Source: Gordionus sp. m RMFG-2023 (taxonomy: Eukaryota > Nematomorpha > Gordioida > Chordodea > Parachordodidae). Taken from it: 64,000 bases of DNA. Positions 1-12,047 of the stretch are shown in pieces. A program made the position numbers and the translations under genes. The notes below the pieces were generated by a model. That model worked only from the letters and a program-made list of their open reading frames with translations, made no database searches and was not told the DNA's origin. The stretch's first letter is position 1. Each line of letters opens with the position of its first letter. The stretch spans positions 37,372,508-37,436,507 of the forward strand of contig NC_088776.1 in the NCBI RefSeq assembly GCF_954871325.1, given 5' to 3'.

Positions 1-132
1 TAATTAAACACATTTATTTTAATAGTATACTATATGTAATTTGACCTAAAACATGAAATATCTTTTGCCAAAACGAAAGTATATAAAATAGAATAAATTT
101 CCATTGTCGATATTTAATTTAAATAAATTAAC

Positions 133-314
133 CTATTTGACTATTTCCCATTTTCATTGACTCCACTGCAATTAAATGGGCCCAAGCAATGTTACCAACG
201 TATGCCGCTTGAATTTTAGCATTCCCTATGTTTAACCTCGGAAACCTATATTTTACTTCCATATCTTTTTTCTTTTTCCACCAAAAGTATGGTTCATTTC
301 CTCTCAAACCAATC
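133..314 (-). CDS. 3-beta-HSD-like dehydrogenase, exon 3 (internal)
   Basis: Exon 3 of the gene that starts at 7703. Read on the minus strand it gives about 60 codons including the segment AAYVGNIAWAHLIAV. This matches the conserved 'Y-V-G-N-V-A-W-A-H' block of 3-beta-hydroxysteroid dehydrogenases, which follows the catalytic half. The acceptor is an AG at 316-315, in phase with exon 2 so that the split codon reads Arg (ESI-R-IGLRG). The donor is proposed as the GT at 132-131 (ATAG|GTTAAT). That donor is weak, so the lower boundary is the least certain point. The remaining C-terminal exons must lie left of the window. The exon was found by homology; it is too short and too interrupted to appear as a long open frame. 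Confidence 0.75.
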
Positions 315-605
315 CTTATAAATTTTTTATAAACGATGAATCAAACCAATTTTGATATTTGAAAATCAAGATAGTGAAATATTCTTTTAAACAAAATTGC
401 CTCAACTTTTTTTAAAAAAAGAATTTTTGTTCATTTTTTAAAAATCAAAACGATATTTTAAAAATACTACATTAACCTAATAAAATTTTAACAGTTAAGA
501 AATTCTTTACTAAACATCCTTCTAATCATAAATTAGAACTCATACTTAACCCGAACCAAACTTTATTCAAAGGTATAAGATGAGATAATAACAAGTATAT
601 TATAC

Positions 606-927
606 CGTATAGACTCAGTTATAAAATAGGGGTCGAGTGGTCCATATATAGCGCAAGGTCTTAGGCAAACTGTCCTCATTACATGGTTATTAGTATTCAT
701 AGTATCCACATTCTGTAGACTTTGGCCATCGGCTTTTAAGACACTTAATTCCGCTTCTAACTTAGACCCTCCATAGTTAGGGAATAAATGAATTTCTGGA
801 TAGCTCTGAGTTTCGTCTAAATCAGTTTGAATCGATAATTTCATTCCCACACAAACGTCAACCGTACTCGTGTATATTAGTATGCTTATCCCTTGTTGCA
901 AACACGCCCTGATCACATTTTTAGTTC
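606..927 (-). CDS. 3-beta-HSD-like dehydrogenase, exon 2 (catalytic)
   Basis: Exon 2 carries the catalytic centre of this extended short-chain dehydrogenase. It begins GTKNVIRACLQQG, which continues exon 1's VNVQ across a phase-1 junction to give the family signature VNVQGTKN. It then shows YTSTVDV (active-site Ser/Thr region), the Tyr-x-x-x-Lys pair in NYGGSKLEAE, and LRPCAIYGPLDPYF. The acceptor is AG at 929-928 and the donor GT at 605-604 (ATACG|GTATA). Intron 2 is only about 290 bp. Enzymes of this family oxidise 3-beta-hydroxyl groups of sterols with NAD and may isomerise the double bond, usually at the ER or mitochondrial membrane. The exact substrate here is not deducible. All catalytic residues that I can see are intact, so the gene looks functional. 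Confidence 0.85.
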
Positions 928-2309
928 CTTTCAAAAATATGTGTTATAAGAGATGAATGCCAAATAGTTGAAAAATTAGGAATACAGATTATTTAATAAT
1001 AAATCGGCCCGGTCCCGTCAGTTAATTTTTAGAATTATTTTATAATGTTTTTGAATAAATATATACGATGTTAATATTAATTAGATCAAAGATTTTTTTA
1101 AAAAGAAAAAAAAATTTCCAATTTTATTTTTAATGCTATTCCCAAGCAAGTTTAAAAAACGTGCGTTATACTGCTATAGTATTTTTTATAGGATTACTAA
1201 TTTGAAATATAATTAAAAATATGTATAAGGCTAAGAATACCGTCTGAGATACCTGACCCATTACGTTTTTTGTTAAATATTATGTTGTATAAAAAAATTA
1301 ATTCGACTAATATCCTAATTGCTGGAGACATGCCTCCAAAACCAGTTTGAAGATATGCCTAATGTATTTTAAAACTGAAAAAACGTTCTGTCTGGAAATG
1401 ACCTAGTATATTTATTTTCTAATTAAAAAGTCGATTATAATGGTGATTACTGTGTATAATAAAAAAGATAACTAATGAATAAATATATTTAACTTGCCAA
1501 ATTTGATGATGTAAAAATTCAAAATTACATGTGATATCCACCTTATAATTATTATCTCCCTATAATGATTAGATTTAAGTAAGAATCCAGGTCTAATCAA
1601 CGCATCCTGATGTTTATTACAACGGCATGCTCACTCTGATACATTGGTCTCTATGAGGAAATATTCGCACAAATGAAGTTAGAAAGAAGGAAAAAATATC
1701 ATTTCTCCCTAAATCTTTAGGATGAGCACCATCTTATAGTGATCAACTTTTTAGAATGAGTAGCTTAAATAGTAAGTCAGGAAGTGGTCATGGTCATTAT
1801 AAGTAGGTGATAAGTATAAGATGGTGACTATAAGCTGATCATAAATTTTTTGAGATTTTACCTCTTCATCCCTTTCACCTCCCCCCCCCCCCCCTCTTGT
1901 AAAAATTAAAATTTTCTTCAACTTTTAAGATGTACCTCTCCTTATTAGTACATATATTTAGAGTGTAGGCATATCCAAGATTTTCTTATGAAGGGGGGCA
2001 AGCACTCTTAGATGGATTTCCGCTATAAATTTTACTTGTGGTTTTCAGGTCCACTTATTATTAGCCTTTGGCAATGTTATATTTAATTTTGTTTATTGAC
2101 CTATTTTTGATAAAAGTGCTTTTTTTTAAATTTTGAATTTATAGTCATTATTTTAAAAGAAATATTAACTTTTAATTATTTTTATTTCAAATTATTGTTC
2201 TTAGTGATATATTGTATACATTTTTTATGGAGGGTGGGGATTTTCTTAGCTTAAAATAATATTTACGAGAACAGGCTAATTTCCCACTTTCCAACCTCTT
2301 GATTACATA
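928..2309. other. 3' part of intron 1, no gene
   Basis: Intronic AT-rich DNA of the dehydrogenase gene. It contains a C homopolymer near 1880-1895. Near 1960-2010 there is a hAT-like terminal remnant (GTAGGCATATCCAAG followed by a G-rich stretch). No open frame with recognisable similarity is present. Confidence 0.6.
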
Positions 2310-2577
2310 CAGGGATCCAAACCCAACCTGAACCATTAAACCGCTAAAAACAGGTATTTTTTATCGAACCTAAACCGCTAAAAAAATTTCTGTAATGCCT
2401 GAACTGATTCGAGCCTCGTGATTTTATGCTTATAAAATAATGTGTAAGTTATTACTATTTAATTATATTCGAATCGTTTTAAAGATTATTATCAATCACA
2501 TTTGATTTATAAGTATCAGTCATAATTTTTATAAACTTTGGTATATTGCCATTTTACAACATTTTTTAAAAATTTTA

Positions 2578-3832
2578 ATGCCTAGAGAAAAATTAAGTCC
2601 AATATATAAATTATATACATATAATATTATAAATGACACATCAAAATGTAAAATTACTGATTATCAAATAAATATGAAAGGCCATCATGGAGTAAATCTT
2701 GAGCATCACATAAAAAGAAACCACCCTCTAGAATTCGATAAAATTAATAAAATATCACAACAAAACCTAATAAAATAAAAAAAATTTAAGATGTCATCAA
2801 GACAACAGACGATAGAAGAAGTAAAAGAACAAACAATATCAGTTAAACTAAATAAAAATAAAATAATCTATGTACTGAGTTGGTTACATTTAAAAGCAGA
2901 CCATTCAAATTAATCGATGATAGCGGTTTTAAAAAAAATTCTTGATCATATATTAGAAGGCATGGGTAATATTAAAATAAATTCTTAAAATATTCAATCT
3001 AATGTTGCAGAATTAGCCTTAAGTATTTGGCAAAATATAATCAAAGAATTATCTCTAAAAATTAACTGTGTTACTTGTCTAGACAGTCCGTTATTAGGAT
3101 TAATTTTCAGTATATTCAAAAACAAAAATTGTTCTGAGAACATTAGCAATGAAAGAAATTCTTGAAGGCCCACTGCAGAAAATTTAAAACTCCTTTCAAT
3201 AAAGGTATTAAATGATTAAAAAATCAAAACATCAAAAATATACACTATAACAACTGACAAGAGGGCAAATCTTATTAAGATGGTAAATATTTATGGAGGA
3301 TAGTGATGATCACAATCAAATGTCTGAAAATGATGAAGAACAAATGCAAGATATAGATAATTTGAATGATGTTTCCACTGGTTTCACAAATATACATGAT
3401 GAATTAACAAGCAATCTTAATGATCCTCTATATAATATTATAAATATAATCTCATACTTTACAACTTATGGTAGATCATGTATTAAAAAATTGCTCAGTT
3501 TCTAATATTATCATTAAAGATCATACTGCCTGCAAGAAACTAAGGACAAAATCTATATCAATCATACTAAAAAAAAATAAACTTAAAAAGACCTATATTG
3601 GATTGTCACAGATGGTTATTCCTATAACATGCTAGAGAGATTGAATGAATTAAAAGATATGTGTGAGGAATTATCAGCATCATACAGTTTTTACAGCTTT
3701 AGAATGGGAAGCAATTATAGGGTTGATAAATATCATAAAAACAATTAAAGTAGCTAACAAGTACTTACAACTTGAGCAGCTTACTTTAGGGAATTTTTAT
3801 GGCATATGGATAAAAGCTAAATTAGAAATTTC
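2578..3832 (+). pseudogene. hAT transposase remnant with BED finger (copy 1)
   Basis: Positions 2578-2778 read MPREKLSPIYKLYTY... and include a BED-type zinc-finger pattern: Cys in SKCKITDYQ and a His pair in LEHHIKRNH. The second Cys is changed to Tyr (TDYQ; copy 2 has TDCQ). Positions 3690-3832 read ALEWEAIIGLINIIKTIKVA...LQLEQLTLGNFYGIWIKAKLEI, a typical mid-region of hAT transposases. Between them the frame is broken several times. It is cut at 3832 by the insertion of another hAT. The protein is non-functional. Confidence 0.75.
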
Positions 3833-6635
3833 CAGAGTTGTTAAAAGATACTTTTTAAATGGATCTAGATACAGATACATTTTTTATAATGCTCTTATAT
3901 TTGCATAAACCTAAATTAATATTATATTGTGAAAATTCATGAAATGAGCTAAAAAATTTATTGACGCGATATAACATTTATCAGAATATAACTAAAATAA
4001 TGATTTTAATATAATATATGAAAATATATGATTAAATAATTATAAATAATTATTAGATTTCAGTAATAAAATATTTTCAAAATTTTGATCATTTTGGCAT
4101 CCTCGTTTATCTGTAAAGACATTTTTAGCAACACTAAATAGTCTTTCCACAGGGGCGCTTGAAGGAATTGTAGTGTTATATTTAATAAATAACAATTTTA
4201 TATCAGGGTATTCTTTAAAAATGCTAAAATCTCTACATTCATTTTTGAAAAAATTATTTAAAATTTGTTGATTATCAAAATTTAAATCCTTATTAGAAAT
4301 TATATCTGCTGTAGGGTACTGAAAAAAATCTGAAATTAAATTATTTGTTTTTTTTGGCAGGTTATTTGCTTGCAGTCAGTTGATGACTTTGATAATTCAC
4401 CAGCTAATCTTTGTATCAATTGTTATCTTTTATTAAGATTTTCTTCCATTTGCAACCATGTCCAATCAAGTTTAAAAAAAGGGTGGAGCATGGTTGCTAT
4501 AATATTATCATATTCAAATAAGGTCACAATAAACCTAGAATTATTAAATATTTTTAATTTATTATATTAATTTACCTATCCTCAATCCCTTTAAGTAAGG
4601 CATCTAAGAGTGGTAAACAGAATCTCAGGTTCATTTCTTTAAAATTCTTTAATTTGATAATAAGTTGTGAAATAGTTGCACAGTAATAAGCTGTGTACAT
4701 ATACTTATCTCCCTGCAAAATATCAAGGGAATTAGCTATTGGCTTCATTAGCTAATTTAAAATAATGCTATATATATAAATATTATTTATAACTTACTAA
4801 ACAATATTCATGAATAAAATCACATTCATTAGGTAAAAACCTAGGTAGTTTTATTCCATCACATATCTTGTCCACTTTGTCAGATTTATCTTTTATAATT
4901 TCTGACATTAATTGTAAGGCATTATAGGTGGAGTTCCATCTAATTATATTAGGACATATAAAATAACGACCAATATATTCCTTCTTAATAATCTCAGATG
5001 AAATAGGAGACTTATTTTGCCTATTCCATATATTTTGGCATTTATGTAGTGTTGTGCTATATATCTAATGAAGAAAATATTACTTATTTAATTAAAATTA
5101 GTTTTACCCTCTGATATTGTTTACACTGCATGGCTCTATTGGCATCCACAGTGGCTATAAGATTCAATGTGTGACTGGCACAACATTGGTGATGAGGTAA
5201 GCTAAATGATTCTGATAATTCAGAATCCCGTGGAGTATTATAAAGATTTGATATAGAAATTGGCACAACTGCTTCATCTTCCAGATCATCAATTGATTCA
5301 CTTGTATTATTTTCAATTGGCTTGAAAACTCTTTAATAAATTAAGTAATCAATCATATATTATGTTTATATTTATTTATAATAAAATAAACCTAAAACAT
5401 TTTATAAAATTTTTGGCATTATCTGTAATGGTCTTTGAAATTTTATTTTGAATGCAATAATCCTTAGCTATATCTTGTAAATTTTTTGCTATTTTATCAT
5501 ATGTATGACTACCAGTCATTCTTTTACAAGCCAACGCTATATTTTTTCTTTCCAAACTTATTGGATTTATATAGTGAGCGGTTACTTCTATGTATGAACT
5601 AAAAATTAAAATTTCATAAAATTGCTGAAATAATTTATTCTTAATTAATTATTATACAAATTGAAATGTTAGCTATACCGGCGATAGGCACTCCAACAAT
5701 CTGCTGTTGTGCATATTAATGATGGTTCTATAAGACTTTTAATTATTTCTTTCTTTTCATTTTCCCATCTTTGGGAAATTCTACCAACAACTGTCTGTCG
5801 GCAAATTATATTTTTGTGTGGAGCCAAAGTGTTGATCATTTTTTTAAAAGAAGGATTTTCAACAATTGAAAATGGCTGCATGCCATCTATAATAAAAGCA
5901 ATAATTAAATCATCTAAAGTGCCTTGAGTTAAAGTCAAAGGTCTTTTAGCAAAAATATTATTGGAGGATGAGCCTTGTCCAATATTTTCTTTAGTAGTTT
6001 TATTTTCCTTCCCCTTTTTCATTTTTGTTAACAAGGTTGGATGTTTTCTGACACGGCAAACATTTTACCATCAGAGAATTGTTTTCTTTGTTTTGAGATA
6101 TTATTTTAAAATAGACTCTATAAATTGGCCATGGTAAAGCAATAGAACTTGTTGTTGCTTCCTCTTCTTCATCGATATAGATCTAAATAAATATATAAAC
6201 TTAAAAATTTAGTTATAAAATAAAATTTACCATTTCTATATTGTAATATTAAAATTTGTATGGTTTATTGATAAACTCGGACATAATATTTAAATTAATG
6301 AATATTTATATATATTTTTTATATATAAGTTTTAATATTTTATGTATATATAATTCTTTATTATAGTATTAATAAATATTAATATATAATATATATATAT
6401 TTATTTATTTCATAGCTCATATAAAATAAAATAAATTTTACAGTCAAATATTTTTATTTATAATAAAAAAAGGGGTATATAAAATGTTTCTTAAAAAGTA
6501 TCTAAAAACAGATACCTCTAAAATAATATCTAGATACAGATACCTTTCTAAAAAATCTATCTGGATACAGATACTACATTTTTATATCTAGATACAGTAT
6601 CTAGATACTTGTATCTTGATACTTTAACAACTCTG
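3833..6635 (-). mobile_element. hAT transposon, full length (TATCTAGATAC family, copy 1)
   Basis: Terminal inverted repeats read CAGAGTTGTTAAAAGATAC at 3833 and, on the minus strand from 6635, CAGAGTTGTTAAAGTATC. Both are followed by repeated (T)ATCTAGATAC motifs. The element is bounded by a perfect 8 bp target duplication, GAAATTTC, at 3825-3832 and 6636-6643, the hallmark of hAT insertion. It is 2803 bp long and carries a minus-strand, intron-containing transposase. It is inserted inside an older BED-hAT within intron 1 of the dehydrogenase gene, and its transposase runs in the host gene's direction. Related copies are at 27879-35064 and 55324-57638. Confidence 0.93.
4035..6233 (-). pseudogene. 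hAT transposase with introns, nearly intact
   Basis: Reading down the minus strand, a likely ATG is at 6233 directly followed by GTAAAT, and the next exon starts at 6182 (IYIDEEEEATT...). A BED finger begins LPWPIYR...VKCLPCQK but is shortened, with a frame break at about 6035-6050. Then come QPFSIVENPSFKKMINTLAPHKNIICRQT and STTADCWSAYRR-type motifs (5669-5990) and an exon with KNIALACKRMTGSHTYDKIAKNLQ (about 5590-5400). Next is LPHHQCCASHTLNLIATVDAN (about 5200-5130), then an exon ending DFIHEYC (about 5060-4800), GIKLPRFLP and FCLPLLDALLKGIEDR. The hATC dimerisation block [16 protein letters not shown] lies near 4180-4120. GT-AG introns separate these pieces. Apart from the damaged BED finger and one or two further frame problems it is unusually complete. 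Confidence 0.8.
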
Positions 6636-7276
6636 GAAATTTCTATTGTTATTTTACCCTTTGCTGGTTCATTTAAAAAAGAAACTACTTTTAAATAACA
6701 ATGCCTTTTTGTCATGCATATATCTAAATTTAAGGTATGTTTTAAAAATATTATATTATATATCTTATATAAATTTAATTAATAATTTTATTTACCTTAT
6801 CTAATAATTTTATTTTACTTTTATTTTTCTATATTCATAAAAAATAATAAGATTTTTTTATTTTTATCAAGTGCTTTTGACTGAAGAAGAAAAAACAAAT
6901 GGAAATGTTTACCACCCGGAGATTAAAGCTAAATTTAAAAAAAAATGTTAATATTTCTTTTATTGTTAAGGGGTATTTAAAACGAATTATTAGTTATTTG
7001 ATTCGATTCGTTACGAATAACAAAATTAAATCGAAAATAAAAAACTTTATTCGTAGAATAATATCCTTCCATTATTTGATTAAATTATTCATAAATATTA
7101 GATTCTAAGTATTCAAAATGTTTTTGAAAATTTTTACCTTTATTAATTTATTTCCACATAATAATCCTCTTTTTATTAATTTTTTTCACTAATAAAGTGA
7201 CTTTAGAATTATTCTATTTGATTTTTATTTTCACCCCATGTAAAGATGACAAACAAATCTAAAAAAATTTTTTTAC

Positions 7277-7703
7277 CTTGTACATTTACTTTTATCAAAT
7301 AATCTCTGTCGGCAATCAACAGACTAGCGCAATGAATGACTATCGTGCCATCTTTGAAACTCTCGGCGAGTTCTTCGTAATTAAGGATATCGATTTTCCG
7401 TTTTGTTATAGGAATTTTGATGGCTTTTTTCATTATATTTTTTTCGACATCGATGGTCAGATTTTCTTCTCCATAATTACTGTTTTTAATATTTTTATCA
7501 ATTATTCTAACTTCCTTGATTTTTCTAACTTTATTAGCTGCGAATTTTGTATTGTTATCGAAATCGGTATATTGGGGTCCATTCATAACACCTTTTGAGC
7601 GGTAGTCATAATGAGAGGAAGTTTTTAGATACTTTGGTAAATTTTGTATGATATGATGCCCTAAGAACCCGTTTCCTCCTATGACAATTATAACGTCACC
7701 CAT
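7277..7703 (-). CDS. 3-beta-HSD-like dehydrogenase, exon 1 (start, NAD-binding)
   Basis: The first coding exon starts at ATG 7703 with MGDVIIVIGGNGFLGHHI, a textbook Rossmann G-x-x-G-x-x-G motif at residues 9-15, so this start is well supported. The exon ends ...FKDGTIVIHCASLLI...YLIKVNVQ, with donor G|GTAAAA at 7276-7271. It splices in phase to exon 2 to restore VNVQGTKN. Two stretches are longer than in typical relatives: a polar, Lys/Asn-rich insert of about 30 residues between the first helix and the second beta strand (KEVRIIDK), and about 20 residues before IDILNYEELAESF. Whether these are a lineage feature is not known. The following intron is 6.35 kb and filled with hAT elements. No promoter element is recognisable upstream. 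Confidence 0.85.
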
Positions 7704-8458
7704 AGTTTATGAAGAGCTAAATAATTTTTTTTAAAAGTTTAATATGAATTTTTATATTCAAAAGGTCATGCTCAGTCTAATTCATTATAATATATAATTC
7801 AGTCTCCATTATTTATTAGATCTGCATTAAAAAATGTTATGCACAATATAGTGGAGGCCACAGTCGGTCTTTGATCTGGAGGATACTTGGAAAACCATTG
7901 ATAAAAACCTGGTTTAAACTGGTTTTTTTATGGTTTCATTTTTTTATATTTAATTTTAAAATATCGTATTTCTTATATACATAATTATTATAAATGATAT
8001 TAAATAAATTCTGATATCCTTCTTCCTAAGGTGCTTAGATTTGAATAAGAGATTTTATAAGGTGAAGATATTTATTCCAGTTTTATATCATATTGTCTTA
8101 AGCCCCTTTATCTTTTTGTATTGCTTTGGGAAATGTTTGTTTAGATGTTGCTTGTTTAATATTTATTATATATACTAAACTCTGTTGCGGTTAATATATA
8201 GCTATTTAACAAGTTAATTAAAATATTAATAAAAGACCGGTCCGGATTAAGGACCATAGTTTATTAGCACAATTCTTTTATTAGCGTCACTAGATCCAAT
8301 GCGGGAATCACAATTGCGGTAAACTTTTTTTAAATATTGGAAATGGTTCTAAAAAATTGAATTCTTTTTACCCAAATTAAAATATAATATATCAGAAGGA
8401 AATCTAAAGAAGTTAATTTTTAACATTTATTCCAATTCATTAAATTTATATCGTAAAC
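7704..8458. other. Intergenic DNA upstream of the dehydrogenase gene
   Basis: AT-rich sequence between the dehydrogenase start and the Sola-like element. Its promoter should lie here, but no convincing motif stands out. No open frame is recognisable. Confidence 0.5.
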
Positions 8459-9042
8459 GGGTTATTCCATGTCAAATGAGCAAAAAAATCAAGATTTTCG
8501 GCCGACCCCTTTCAATTTCGATAAAAAGTTGTAGACTGGTTATATATGTTCCCATTAGATTATAAACAAAATTTTAGCGCATTAGCAACTATATTAGCCG
8601 AGATAATCGGGGTTAAAGGTCCAAAAAACGTCTTTTTTTGCTTTTTACTGATGTCAAATAATTAGTTTTTAATTTAAAACTAAATATGATCAAATATTGA
8701 ATCTAATACCAATAGCTAAGTTAATAATTTATGATTATGACAAAAACATCAAAATTAATTTTTTATAAAATATGGGTCATCTTATGGTCAGTTGAAAACT
8801 TGAAATTAATATTTCGAAATGTATATGATCTCCGATTTTTAATTTTTTTAAGAAATATTATCCGTTTACTATTTTTTTAATAATTTCTTCAACAATTAGC
8901 ATGGCTGGATATTTATTTTAAAAAATATTGCGATTTTTATACTTTAAAAAAAATAGATGGCGCTATATATAATAGTTTTAATATGTTAAAATTTATTTTT
9001 TTATTGATTAAAAATATTTTAATGTATAATATATCATAAAAT
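8459..9042 (+). repeat. Left terminal inverted repeat, about 585 bp
   Basis: This segment matches the reverse complement of about 12048-12620 along its whole length. It includes the GGCCGACCCCTTTC block, the AAAGACGT(T/C)TTT block and the (A)TAGATGGCGCTATATATA block. Only scattered differences are visible. Confidence 0.88.
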
Positions 9043-9672
9043 TAGATTATATAACTTTGTAAACCTTATTCCCTTGAGATATTCGCAGGATAAAAAATTT
9101 TAATAATTTTTATAATATTTCAATGTAAATTAAAAATAATTAAAAAATCCGACTAACATGCGAACAAAAAAGCAGGATTAAAGGAGTGCAGGTAAATTAT
9201 TAAGGGAAAAATCGAAAATCATATAATTACCCGGCCTACCCCCCACCCCCACTCCAGACTAAGTCATACCCATCAAGACCAAGAATGTTATAAAATTGTC
9301 ATTAACCAGAAAATTTCAAAGATTTTTAAAAAAATTTTAAGCGATATAATTAACAAAAAATTAACTAGTTATAAAATTTTGGGTATCAAATGAATTTGAG
9401 CATTCTCTATAAAATTTTTGATCAAAGTCTTTGAATTTTGAGCATATGTTTAACACTGAAAAAATTAATAAAAGTAAGTCAGCTGTTTTTATCTTTTCTT
9501 AAAATTATTAAAAATAAACTGATTAGCAAAATTAATTAGCGAATTTAATCAATAAATCACAGTTGCTAAAAATACAAATTGATTTCTTTAATATTTTTTC
9601 ACAAACACCGATTCATATCTTTTACATATAAATATTTTTACTTGTCATTTAAAAATAAATAAATTTTTTTAA

Positions 9673-11935
9673 ATGAAACCCTTAAAAGATAAGATAAAAT
9701 GTTGCAATCCACTGAATAAAGTTAATCATAAAAATTTTAAAAAAAATTTAAGATCAGTTCTTCCATGGATGCTTTATATAAATAATCATTTATATCTTCA
9801 ACAAAAAATATGTAATTCGTGCCGATACCAGTTAAGTAAAATTGGTCCACATATTCCCGAAGAATTTATATCCCCAATAACCCATAATCAGGATGCCTTT
9901 GAATCGATTAATGAAACATTACACAATATTGGAGAATCACCAATTAAAAGAAAACGTTTAATGGAGAAAAAATATCCTAAAAATAAAATTCAAAAGATTG
10001 AAAAAGCAATAAAGAGTAAGGTTTTAGAAATATCTGATTCCGAGATTGATAGTCCAATGAAAGAGGAAATTCTTATTATATTAAAGGATAACTTTGATAA
10101 ATTATCAAAAAAATCAACAATATCAAATTCTTACAATTTTGCCTCAAGGATGGAGTGTAAATAAAATTCAAAAGGAATTCAACGTAACATCATACATGGC
10201 AAGAAAATCTAAAATGATGGTAAAAGAAAGTGGAATTCTTTCATTTCCAAAACATAAGGCAGGAAAGACACTAAACGAAAAAACATTTAAACTCGTCAAG
10301 GATTTTTATAGTTCTGATGAAATAAGCCGACTCATGCCAGGAATAAAAGATTGTGTATCTGTTAAAGGCGAGAAAGAACCAGTTCAAAAAAGACTTATAT
10401 TAAATAATCTTAAAGAAATATTCAAGATGTTTAAGGAAGAATACCCAAATATATCAATTGGATTCTCTAAATTTGCCGAACTTAGACCAAAAAACTGTAT
10501 TTTAGTTGGAGCTAGTGGCACACACACTGTTTGTGTCTGCGCTATTCATCAGAATGTGAAATTAATGACAAATGTAATAGTTGAAATTACAGCAGGAGAA
10601 GATTACTGTATAAATTCTTACAACTATCTATTGGCGCAAATTATTTGTAATCCATCTCAGCCAAAATGTTATTTAACAAATTGTGATCAATGCCCTGGTA
10701 TAGAATCTCTTAAGGGACAATTATACCAATTGTTTCAGAGAAATCGTATAGAATATGTCACGTTTAAACAATGGATCACGGTGGATAGAACAAATCTTGA
10801 AACTATTATAAAGTCCGTTGATGATTTCATCGATTATTTATTAGAAAAAGTTCAAATTTTACTGCGTCACTCGTTTATAGCTAAACAACAAAGTTTATTT
10901 TTGAAGAATTCCAAAGAAAATTTAAAAGATGGGGAATTTTTAACAATTCTAGATTATTCTGAAAATTATTCCTTCATTTTACAAGATGAAGTTCAGGGAT
11001 TTCATTGGAACAACGTGCAGGCCACTATACATCCATTTGTAGCATATTATAAATCTGGAGAAGATTTAAAAAATATAAATTTTGTTATTATATCCGAATC
11101 ATTAAACCATAATACTAGTGCAGTCCACCTTTACCAAAAAAAATTTCTTAATTTCTTAACAGCCAAATTTAATTCTAAACCAGAAAAAATAATATATTTT
11201 TCAGATGGAGCCGCGTCTCAATACAAGAATCGCAAAAATTTTCTGAACATATGCCTTCATAAATACGATTTTAATATTCCTGCCGAATAGCATTTCTTTG
11301 CCACTGCTCACGGCAAAAATGCATGTGACGGTATCGGGGGAACTGTCAAAAGATTAGTTGCCAGAGCTAGTCTTCAAAGGCCAAATAAAAATCAAATCCT
11401 AACCCCATTAGAATTATATAATTATGCTAAAGAAAATATTAATGGAATTCAATTTGAATATATATCCAATCAAGAATATATCAAAGGGGAGTTAGCCCTT
11501 CGCAAAAGATTTAATTCTGCACTGCCCATACATGGGACCTTAAAAATTCACGTGGTTATTCCCATTGATCAAAATAGACTAAAAACCAAAATATATTCAA
11601 ATTCTAAAAAATATAATATAAAACAAGTTTCGTTTTTAAATGAAAAAATTATATTTAAAAATATTAATGGATATGTAACATGTGTATATGATGATAAATG
11701 GTGGTTAGGATATATAATCGATAAATATGATACAAATGAAGAAGTAAAAATCCGATTTTTATACCCTTGTGGACCTTCAGCCTCATTTAAATTTCCCCTG
11801 AAAGATGATATTTTAGTGTTACCTAAATCTCATATTCTTTCGCTGGTCAATCCTTCTACTCCCACCGGTCGAACATATATATTATCTCCTGAAGAAATCT
11901 CACAAGCTAGCCAGGCTTTGTGTTCCTTTAGATGA
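9673..11935 (+). pseudogene. DDE transposase of the Sola-like element (two lesions)
   Basis: From ATG 9673 the protein begins with a possible zinc-binding module (KCCNPLNKV, then KICNSCRYQL). It shifts frame near 10130 and continues as QGWSVNKIQKEFNVTSYMARK, a helix-turn-helix-like region. The core follows: GASGTHTVCVCAIH, CDQCPG, then probable catalytic blocks LDYSENYSFILQDEVQGFHW (first Asp), YFSDGAASQYKNRKNF (second Asp) and, after the stop, ATAHGKNACDGIGGTVKR (third acidic residue). A TAG at 11288-11290 sits where relatives appear to have Trp (AE-W-HFFA). The frame is then open to 11935. One shift and one stop in about 2.2 kb means this copy was active recently. Orphan proteins of this type are common in invertebrate gene sets; the function here is transposition, not a host role. 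Confidence 0.82.
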
Positions 11936-12047
11936 AGTAAGATTTAATTAATTTATAAACTATCTTAATTAGGCTAAATTTGTGAAGATTTTAAAAATTT
12001 ATGATCTGAATTACAAATAAATATATATAATGGACATTGTAATCGAT

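Larger units (their letters stand above)
2310..6910 (+). mobile_element. BED-finger hAT element, copy 1 (truncated, interrupted)
   Basis: The left terminus CAGGGATCCAAACCC at 2310 matches the left end of the second copy at 36977 (CAGGGATCCACACC). The two copies share long stretches: 2560-2760 with 37265-37440, 3690-3832 with 37590-37735, and 6690-6900 with 37810-38000. The element runs in the plus orientation, is split by a younger hAT (3833-6635), and loses similarity to copy 2 after about 6910, so its right end is missing. It sits in intron 1 of the dehydrogenase gene, antisense to it. Confidence 0.75.

Noticed and set aside
7278-7598. Open frame on the plus strand opposite dehydrogenase exon 1
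   Set aside because: Shadow of the conserved minus-strand Rossmann exon; no similarity of its own.
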